Shown in pieces: positions 1 to 4,684 of a stretch of DNA of 6,848 nt. A model generated the notes under the pieces. It was not told the DNA's origin, did no database searches, and saw nothing but the letters and a program-made list of their open reading frames with translations. The position numbers and the translations under genes are program-made. The first letter of the stretch is position 1. Each line of letters starts with the position of its first letter. Origin of the DNA: an uncultured Bacteroidales bacterium (GTDB lineage Bacteria > Bacteroidota > Bacteroidia > Bacteroidales > UBA932); NCBI GenBank assembly GCA_946549475.1, contig CAMNQO010000096.1, forward strand, positions 1 to 6,848, in the 5' to 3' direction.

Positions 1-86
1 CCAACAAGGCCGACTATCCGTCCCCCGTCCTCCGGCCGGGCGAGACCTACAACCAAGCCATTATTTTTGCTTTCACTACACGATGA
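1..86 (+). CDS. galM: Aldose 1-epimerase (mutarotase), C-terminal fragment, 5' end outside window
   Basis: An open frame enters from the left edge (first whole codon at 3) and codes for 27 residues before a TGA at 84-86. The visible tail has the pattern NKADYPSPVLRPGETY followed by a hydrophobic strand. This resembles the C-terminus of GalM-type aldose 1-epimerases, where a P-S-x-V-L-x-P-G-E-x-Y segment precedes the last beta strand. These enzymes interconvert alpha and beta anomers of hexoses such as galactose and glucose. The catalytic residues lie upstream and cannot be seen. The stop codon overlaps the thyA start as ATGA, which suggests co-transcription and possibly translational coupling. 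The call rests on a short motif only; another beta-sandwich sugar enzyme remains possible. Confidence 0.62.
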   Translation, partial: NKADYPSPVLRPGETYNQAIIFAFTTR

Positions 87-877
87 AACAGTACCTTGAC
101 TTGCTGCGGGATATCCGCGAAAACGGTGTGATGAAGCATGACCGTACCGGCGTCGGCACGCAGAGCGTGTTCGGCCGGCAGATGCGCTTTGACCTGTCGC
201 AGGGCTTCCCCTTGCTGACCACCAAGAAGGTCCACCTCAAGAGCATTATCTACGAACTGCTCTGGTTTATCGCCGGGAACACCAATATCAAGTATCTCAA
301 AGACCACGGCGTTTCCATCTGGGACGAGTGGGCCGACGAGAACGGAGAACTCGGTCCGGTGTACGGGCACCAGTGGCGCAGTTGGCCCACGCCCGACGGC
401 AAGACCATCGACCAGTTGTCGAATGTCATCGATACCATCCGGCACAATCCCGATTCCCGCCGGATGATTGTATCCGCGTGGAATGTGGCCGAGGTGGACA
501 AGATGGCCCTGCCGCCCTGCCACACGATGTTCCAGTTCTATGTGGCCGAGGGGAAACTTTCCTGCCAGTTGTATCAGCGCAGCGCGGACATGTTCCTCGG
601 CGTACCGTTCAACATCGCGTCCTATGCCTTGCTGACGATGATGATAGCCCAGGTGTGCGGCCTGCAGCCGGGCGATTTCGTCCATACGACGGGCGACACC
701 CACATTTATCAGAATCATTTCGAGCAGGTCGCCCTCCAACTCTCCCGCGAGCCGCGCCCGCTTCCGATGATGCACATCAATCCCGATATCAATAATATTT
801 TTGATTTCCAGTATGAGGATTTCACCCTTGAGGGATATGACCCCTGGCCCCGCATTCCTGCACCGGTCGCCGTGTAA
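83..877 (+). CDS. thyA: Thymidylate synthase
   Basis: Converts dUMP and 5,10-methylene-tetrahydrofolate to dTMP and dihydrofolate in the cytoplasm. The protein has 264 residues, the same length as E. coli ThyA, and key positions fall at the same numbers: Arg21 (phosphate binding), Arg126/Arg127 (from the partner subunit), the nucleophile Cys146 in PPCHT, Arg166, Asp169 and Asn177 (in QRSADMFLGVPFN), and His207/Tyr209 in DTHIY. The C-terminus ends in APVAV, like the family's conserved APVAI tail that closes over the active site. The ATG at 83 is favoured because it gives exactly the family length and overlaps the preceding stop as ATGA. There is no clear Shine-Dalgarno sequence, as is usual in Bacteroidota. 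folA, which regenerates the folate that ThyA oxidises, lies 48 bp downstream, so the two are probably in one operon. It appears intact, with all catalytic residues present. Confidence 0.98.
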   Translation: MKQYLDLLRDIRENGVMKHDRTGVGTQSVFGRQMRFDLSQGFPLLTTKKVHLKSIIYELLWFIAGNTNIKYLKDHGVSIWDEWADENGELGPVYGHQWRSWPTPDGKTIDQLSNVIDTIRHNPDSRRMIVSAWNVAEVDKMALPPCHTMFQFYVAEGKLSCQLYQRSADMFLGVPFNIASYALLTMMIAQVCGLQPGDFVHTTGDTHIYQNHFEQVALQLSREPRPLPMMHINPDINNIFDFQYEDFTLEGYDPWPRIPAPVAV

Positions 878-925
878 GAAGCCGCCGGGCCTGTCATTCT
901 CCTTAAAACCACAAACGATACGGCT

Positions 926-1492
926 ATGATGGAAAAATGTCTGATTGCGGCCGTCGCCGACGACGGGGCCCTGGGCAAGGACAACGAACTTCTCTGGCAC
1001 CTCTCGGAGGACCTCAAATATTTCAAGCGCCTCACCTCCGGACATCCGGTCATTATGGGTCGGAAGACCTTCGAGAGCCTCGGCCGGCCGCTGCCCAAGC
1101 GCCTCAATATCGTCTTGAGCCGCCGTCCCGCCGCCGTCCCGCCCCTGCCGGCTTCTGCCTCCGCAGACCCGTCCTCGCCGCTGCCGCCGGACCCTTCCCG
1201 GCCGTTGATAGCGGCCGCTACGCTGGACGAGGCTTTCGCCCTGGCCGCCGCAACCCCGTTCGAGGGACGCATCGACGAGCCCGACCGCTGCTTCATCATG
1301 GGGGGCGGCAGCATCTATGCCCAGGCGCTGGAACAATGCGACAAACTGTTCCTGACCGAAGTACACACCACCTGTCCTTCCGCAGATACTTATTTTCCGA
1401 CATTCGACAAGAGCCGTTGGAAGGAACTATCCCGCAGCGAAACGCTTTCCGAAGAAGGACTGACTTATGAATTTGTCGTGTATGGCCGATAG
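926..1492 (+). CDS. folA: Dihydrofolate reductase with a Pro/Ala/Ser-rich insertion
   Basis: Reduces dihydrofolate to tetrahydrofolate with NADPH and so completes the cycle started by ThyA. It has 188 residues against 159 in E. coli. Visible landmarks are Trp24 (E. coli Trp22), the catalytic acid Asp29 (Asp27) in the SEDLKYFK helix, the NADPH-binding GRKTFESLGRPLPKR stretch with Arg59 (Arg57), the glycine run Gly126-Gly128 in FIMGGGSIY, and Thr144 in KLFLTEV (Thr113). The extra length sits in two places: about 20 residues, roughly 68-93, rich in Pro, Ala and Ser between two core strands, and about 9 residues before the GGG motif. Both are probably surface loops. The start is ambiguous between ATG at 926 and the adjacent ATG at 929. 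The 3' end overlaps the transporter gene. All core residues are present, so it is likely active; antifolate sensitivity cannot be judged. Confidence 0.97.
   Translation: MMEKCLIAAVADDGALGKDNELLWHLSEDLKYFKRLTSGHPVIMGRKTFESLGRPLPKRLNIVLSRRPAAVPPLPASASADPSSPLPPDPSRPLIAAATLDEAFALAAATPFEGRIDEPDRCFIMGGGSIYAQALEQCDKLFLTEVHTTCPSADTYFPTFDKSRWKELSRSETLSEEGLTYEFVVYGR
1120..1141 (+). repeat. 11-bp perfect tandem duplication inside folA
   Basis: The unit CCGCCGTCCCG occurs twice head to tail (1120-1130 and 1131-1141), at the start of the DNA coding for the FolA insertion. Because 11 is not a multiple of three, the two copies are read in different frames (giving Arg-Arg-Pro, then Ala-Val-Pro). Gain or loss of one copy would shift the frame. 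This is directly visible; any functional role is speculative. Confidence 0.8.
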
Positions 1493-2840
1493 AGAAAAAT
1501 TCGCATCCAAACTGGGCACCCTGATGGCCCTGGTCGGTTCCGCAGTGGGACTCGGCAATATCTGGCGTTTCCCCTTCCTCGTCGGGGAATACGGTGCGCC
1601 GTTTCTCCTCTGCTATGTGGTATGCCTGCTCCTGCTGTCCATCCCCATCCTCAACTGCGAGTTCATCATCGGCCGTTTCAGCCGCAGCAACGCCTATCGC
1701 GCCTACAAGCAGCACGGCCGGCGTTCCGTATGGAAACTCGCGGGCATACTGACCCTCATCGTTCCCTTCCTGGTCTTTTCCTACTACAGCGTCGTCGGCG
1801 GCTGGGCGATGGACTATCTGGTCAAGTCCTTCCGCTTTGTCTTTACCCGGGCGGAAAGTCTGGAAGCGGTGTCCGGCATGTTCGGGACGATGGCTTCCGA
1901 CCCTTGGATTCCCCTGGTCTGGACGCTGGTCTTTTTCCTGACCACCGCCTTTATCGTGGTAGCCGGCGTGCAAGGCGGGATCGAAAAATTCAGCAAGGTG
2001 ATGATGCCCGTGTTGTTTTTCCTCATCCTGGGCATCTCCGTCTGGGCGCTGACGCTGCCCGGCGCGGCGGCGGGACTGGATTTCCTCTTCAATCTCGAAG
2101 CGACGCCTTTTACACTCAAAACCCTTATCGCGGCGATGGGACAGGCCTTTTACTCGATGTCCCTGGGAGCCGGCACGATGATTACCTACGCCTCCTACAT
2201 GACGGACGATGAAGCGATGCTGTCTTCGTCCCTCAAGACGGGCCTTTTCGATTTTCTGTTCGCCCTGATCGCCTCGCTGGCGATGCTGCCCGCGACCTTC
2301 GCCTTTGGCGGAGACCCGGGTCAAGGCGCCGGACTGGCCTTCCGCACGATGCCGATGATTTTCGCGTCCATGCCGATGGGCGGCATTATCGCCATCGTGT
2401 TCTTCCTCTCCCTCGTACTGGCGGCCCTTACCTCCACGGCTTCGGTCTTTGAAGTCAATGTCGCGTTTCTGGTCGAAGAGAAGAAAATGAGCCGGCTGAA
2501 AGCGGCTGGCATCCTGCTGGCCGGGGCCACCGTCCTGGGGTCGCTCAGCAGTCTTTCCTTCGGTCCCCTGGCCGAAGTCCGCATTTTCGACCTGACCTTC
2601 TTTGAACTGCTGGACCAACTCTGCGCCAACCTGCTGATGCCGTTCTGCGGCCTCTGCGCCTGCCTTTTCGTCGGCTGGCAGATGGCCCGGAAAGATGTGC
2701 ATGCCGAACTGACCAACTACGGCAGTCTCGCCCTGCCGCGCGGCGCATTCCGCCTCATCTACATTCTCATCCGCTACATTTCCCCCGCCCTGCTGGCGCT
2801 GGTGATGACGGCCAATTTCCTCAAGGGCGGCGTCGCCTGA
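1467..2840 (+). CDS. Sodium-dependent transporter of the NSS (LeuT-fold) family
   Basis: Inner-membrane Na+-coupled symporter, probably for an amino acid or related amine; the substrate cannot be told from sequence. It has 457 residues and about 11 hydrophobic segments, the usual bacterial NSS number. TM1 carries GSAVGLGNIWRFP (24-36), with Ala26, Asn31, Gly24 and Val27 matching the LeuT sodium sites, and Arg9 matching LeuT gate Arg5. TM3 has the conserved Tyr-Tyr pair of the substrate site. TM6 has GQAFYSMSLGAG, the unwound-helix motif, with Tyr and Ser at LeuT Phe253 and Thr254. TM8 has AALTS, the Na2-site Ala/Thr/Ser. The start is uncertain: ATG at 1467 has an AAGGA at 1455-1459 seven bases upstream, while ATG at 1482 gives an N-terminus closer in length to LeuT. 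Either start overlaps the end of folA, so it is probably transcribed with thyA-folA. No functional link to folate is evident. Confidence 0.93.
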   Translation: MNLSCMADREKFASKLGTLMALVGSAVGLGNIWRFPFLVGEYGAPFLLCYVVCLLLLSIPILNCEFIIGRFSRSNAYRAYKQHGRRSVWKLAGILTLIVPFLVFSYYSVVGGWAMDYLVKSFRFVFTRAESLEAVSGMFGTMASDPWIPLVWTLVFFLTTAFIVVAGVQGGIEKFSKVMMPVLFFLILGISVWALTLPGAAAGLDFLFNLEATPFTLKTLIAAMGQAFYSMSLGAGTMITYASYMTDDEAMLSSSLKTGLFDFLFALIASLAMLPATFAFGGDPGQGAGLAFRTMPMIFASMPMGGIIAIVFFLSLVLAALTSTASVFEVNVAFLVEEKKMSRLKAAGILLAGATVLGSLSSLSFGPLAEVRIFDLTFFELLDQLCANLLMPFCGLCACLFVGWQMARKDVHAELTNYGSLALPRGAFRLIYILIRYISPALLALVMTANFLKGGVA

Positions 2841-2858
2841 CCCCCTCTCACGGTCCGG

Positions 2859-2909
2859 TTTTCACACAAAAGCGGCGTCAGGATGGCGCTGTGACCTTTT
2901 GTGTAAAAA
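2859..2909. repeat. Inverted repeat between the transporter gene and mraZ
   Basis: The left arm TTTTCACACAAAAG (2859-2872) is complementary to the right arm CTTTTGTGTAAAAA (2896-2909) at 13 of 14 positions, with one C/A mismatch. A second short pairing, GTCA (2877-2880) with TGAC (2892-2895), could extend the hairpin. The right arm includes the first MraZ-type box, so the left arm holds a similar box in reverse orientation (GTGTGA read on the - strand). No T-run follows on the + strand, so it is not a standard intrinsic terminator. It could be an operator half-site, a weak bidirectional terminator, or chance. Confidence 0.6.
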
Positions 2910-2940
2910 AGTGGAAGAATGTGTAAGGATATGGAAAAGT
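2901..2940 (+). promoter_or_regulatory. Probable MraZ operator: four direct repeats with 10-bp period
   Basis: Four consecutive 10-mers start with the same hexamer pattern: GTGTAAAAAA (2901), GTGGAAGAAT (2911), GTGTAAGGAT (2921) and ATGGAAAAGT (2931). A fifth, degenerate unit starting GTG lies at 2891. MraZ in other bacteria binds short TGGG- or GTGG/GTGT-type boxes repeated every 10 bp upstream of its own gene, each box contacted by one subunit of a ring-shaped oligomer. Position (ending 34 bp before the mraZ ATG), period and core all agree with that. The array covers the place where a -33 element would be, so MraZ binding should block RNA polymerase and repress the cluster. The repeats are seen; the role is inferred from the family. 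Confidence 0.8.
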
Positions 2941-2945
2941 TTTCA

Positions 2946-2953
2946 TATATTTG
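2946..2953 (+). promoter_or_regulatory. Bacteroidota-type promoter -7 element for mraZ and the dcw cluster
   Basis: TATATTTG matches the Bacteroidota -7 consensus TAnnTTTG exactly. It lies in the only sizeable intergenic gap, 21 bp before the mraZ ATG, which predicts a start of transcription near 2960 and a leader of about 15 bases. No good TTG-type -33 element is visible; the nearest candidate, TGTG at 2920-2923, lies across the second and third MraZ boxes. Confidence 0.65.
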
Positions 2954-2974
2954 CAGACAAGTTTGCATCCGGCT

Positions 2975-3418
2975 ATGGTTAAGTTTATCGGCGAATATGT
3001 TTGTAAATTGGACGACAAGGGAAGAGTGGTCTTCCCCGCCGATTTCAAAGCGCAACTGGGTGCAGGAGACTTGCGTCTTATCGTCCGGAAAGACATCTTT
3101 GAGCCTTGTCTGGAAATGTTCACCTACACGGAGTGGGAGCGGCAGAGCGAAGAGTTGAAAGCACGCCTGAATTTTTTCAGGCGCGACCATGCACAGTTCT
3201 GGCGGGAATACATGCGCAACCGGGCGATGGTGGAGCCTGACGGCAAACTCGGACGCATCAACATTCCCAAGAAACTGCTGGAAGACATCGGTGTCCAAAA
3301 AGAACTCGTCTTCTTCGGAAACGACCATAAACTCGAAATCTGGTCCAAAGAGAATTTTGACAAGGAGAATCTGACGGCGGACGGATTGGCGGCACTGGCA
3401 GAAAGCCTTTCAAAATAG
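2975..3418 (+). CDS. mraZ: Transcriptional regulator and division-cluster repressor MraZ
   Basis: DNA-binding protein of 147 residues that heads the division and cell-wall cluster and, in other bacteria, represses its own promoter. It contains two SpoVT/AbrB-like halves, each with the family signature: DDKGRVVFP at 13-21, with Arg17 in the usual DNA-contact position, and DGKLGRINIP at 89-98. Between them is a charged helical linker (about 52-82). Length and architecture are typical of MraZ. The ATG at 2975 is chosen because the protein then begins directly with the first beta strand (MVKFIGEYVCKLD). An in-frame TTG at 2951 lies inside the promoter -7 element and is unlikely to be used. There is no Shine-Dalgarno match. 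rsmH follows after 11 bp. The 10-bp repeats just upstream are its probable binding sites. Confidence 0.96.
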   Translation: MVKFIGEYVCKLDDKGRVVFPADFKAQLGAGDLRLIVRKDIFEPCLEMFTYTEWERQSEELKARLNFFRRDHAQFWREYMRNRAMVEPDGKLGRINIPKKLLEDIGVQKELVFFGNDHKLEIWSKENFDKENLTADGLAALAESLSK

Positions 3419-3429
3419 CGGGAGGGCCT

Positions 3430-4335
3430 ATGGAGGAATACCACAAGCCTGTTCTGCTTCAAGAAAGTGTCAGCGCACTGGTCGGGAGCGAGACTGACGG
3501 GATATATGTTGACGCCACTTTCGGCGGAGGCGGACATTCCCGGGAGATACTGGCCCGCCTGTCTTCCAAGAGCAGGCTCATCGCCTTTGACCGGGATGGG
3601 GATGCGCTCGGCAACCGGCCGGACGACAGCCGGCTCTGCCTGATCCATCACAATTTCCGCTTCATCGAGAATTTCGTCAAGGCGGAGTTGCACACCGGGG
3701 GCGTGAGCGGCGTCCTGGCCGATCTGGGGGTCTCATCCCACCAGTTCGACACGGCACAACGGGGCTTTTCCTTCCGCTTCGAGGCACCGCTGGACATGCG
3801 GATGAACCAAAAGGCGGAAAAGTCGGCGCAGGATGTGGTGAACACCTATGGGCAGGAGGAGTTGGAGCGGATTTTCCGTCTGTACGGAGAAGTGGAGAAC
3901 AGCCGGAAGGCGGCGCAATTGGTCATCTCCGCAAGGCAAGCGCACCGCATCGTGACGACGGGCGACTTGAACGCGGCGTTGAAGAGCGTGACACCGGCCC
4001 TGGCCGGACACAAATATCTGGCAAAGGTCTATCAGGCACTTCGCATCGAAGTCAACGACGAGATGCGGAGCCTGGGGAAGTTGCTGGAGGGAGCCGCAGC
4101 CGTGCTCAAAAGCGGAGGGCGTCTGGTGGTCATCACCTACCACTCCCTGGAGGACAGGATGGTGAAGAACTTCATCCGCAGCGGCAATGTCGGGGGCGAG
4201 GTACGGAAGGATATGTTCGGGCGTTCGGGCGCTCCGCTCAAAGCCGAGGGCAAGCCGGTCTGTCCGGCCGAGGCGGAAATCGGGCAGAACACCCGTGCCC
4301 GCAGCGCCAGGATGCGGGTCGCGGTCAAATTATAG
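3430..4335 (+). CDS. rsmH: 16S rRNA (cytosine(1402)-N(4))-methyltransferase RsmH (MraW)
   Basis: Methylates N4 of C1402 in the decoding centre of 16S rRNA, using S-adenosylmethionine. It has 301 residues, within the usual length range. Motifs in order: the N-terminal HKPVLLQE (5-12); the SAM-binding loop DATFGGGGHS (28-37); the acidic strand end FDRD (53-56); ADLGVSSHQFD (97-107), which contributes to the active site; RGFSFR and LDMRMN (111-126); the inserted helical domain (about 130-205) ending in QALRIEVNDE; THE TYHSLEDR block (236-243); and the basic C-terminal tail NTRARSARMRVA. A strong GGAGGG at 3421-3426 precedes the ATG, unusual for a Bacteroidota gene. It lies between mraZ and ftsL as in most dcw clusters and is almost certainly co-transcribed with them. 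It appears intact. Confidence 0.98.
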   Translation: MEEYHKPVLLQESVSALVGSETDGIYVDATFGGGGHSREILARLSSKSRLIAFDRDGDALGNRPDDSRLCLIHHNFRFIENFVKAELHTGGVSGVLADLGVSSHQFDTAQRGFSFRFEAPLDMRMNQKAEKSAQDVVNTYGQEELERIFRLYGEVENSRKAAQLVISARQAHRIVTTGDLNAALKSVTPALAGHKYLAKVYQALRIEVNDEMRSLGKLLEGAAAVLKSGGRLVVITYHSLEDRMVKNFIRSGNVGGEVRKDMFGRSGAPLKAEGKPVCPAEAEIGQNTRARSARMRVAVKL

Positions 4336-4345
4336 AAAAGGACAA

Positions 4346-4675
4346 GTGCGTGTACTAAAAACCATATGGAAATGGCTCCGCGGACTGATATCCGGGGATA
4401 TTTTGTCCACTTTCAAGATCGGGCATTACCTTCCGCAGATTGCCTGCGTCGTGATGGTCGTCACGCTCTACATCATCATCGGGATTTTCATTGACGCCAC
4501 CCTCTCGAGCGTGGAGAAGAACAAGCGGAGGATCGAGGAGTTGAAGGTGGAACTGGCCATCAAGAAAAGGACTTATTCCGCACAACGGAAACTGGAAACT
4601 ATCGAAGCGGCGCTGGAAGCGGGAGGAATCGACATCCACCTCCCCGACAAGCCCGCCACCCGCATAGAAGACTGA
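4346..4675 (+). CDS. ftsL: FtsL-like cell division protein (Bacteroidota type)
   Basis: Small bitopic membrane protein of 109 residues. It has a short basic cytoplasmic start (1-29), one transmembrane helix at about 30-49 (PQIACVVMVVTLYIIIGIFI), then a charged heptad-like helix (about 53-92, rich in Glu, Lys and Leu) and a short tail with a GIDIHLP segment. This layout and its place between rsmH and a PBP gene identify FtsL, the partner of FtsB/DivIC and FtsQ that helps activate septal wall synthesis. FtsL sequences diverge widely, so the call depends on architecture and context. There is no in-frame ATG at a sensible place: the first one falls inside the TM helix. The GTG at 4346 is therefore chosen, supported by AAAAGGA at 4336-4342 and a gap of only 10 bp after rsmH. 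The reading frame is also open upstream inside rsmH, but that part is a shadow. Confidence 0.87.
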   Translation: MRVLKTIWKWLRGLISGDILSTFKIGHYLPQIACVVMVVTLYIIIGIFIDATLSSVEKNKRRIEELKVELAIKKRTYSAQRKLETIEAALEAGGIDIHLPDKPATRIED

Positions 4676-4684
4676 CAAGAAGAG

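Noticed and set aside
62..69. TATTTTTG, a match to the -7 promoter consensus, 13 bp before the thyA ATG
   Set aside because: It lies inside the galM coding end, has no -33 partner, and would leave almost no leader. A second identical match occurs inside thyA at 796-803, so such matches arise by chance in AT-rich codons.
47..1366. A 439-residue open frame on the - strand opposite thyA and folA
   Set aside because: It is antisense to two enzymes with all catalytic residues in place and shows no family motifs of its own.
1296..2702. A 468-residue open frame on the - strand opposite folA and the transporter
   Set aside because: It is a shadow of the transporter gene. Its product is a hydrophilic, Gln/Glu/Arg/His-rich sequence with no domain pattern.
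2841..2910. An intrinsic terminator after the transporter gene
   Set aside because: The hairpin is AT-rich and has a long loop, and no T-run follows on the + strand.
2951..2974. An upstream TTG start for mraZ adding eight residues
   Set aside because: The TTG is part of the TATATTTG promoter element and lies before the predicted transcription start; MraZ proteins normally begin at the residues following the ATG at 2975.
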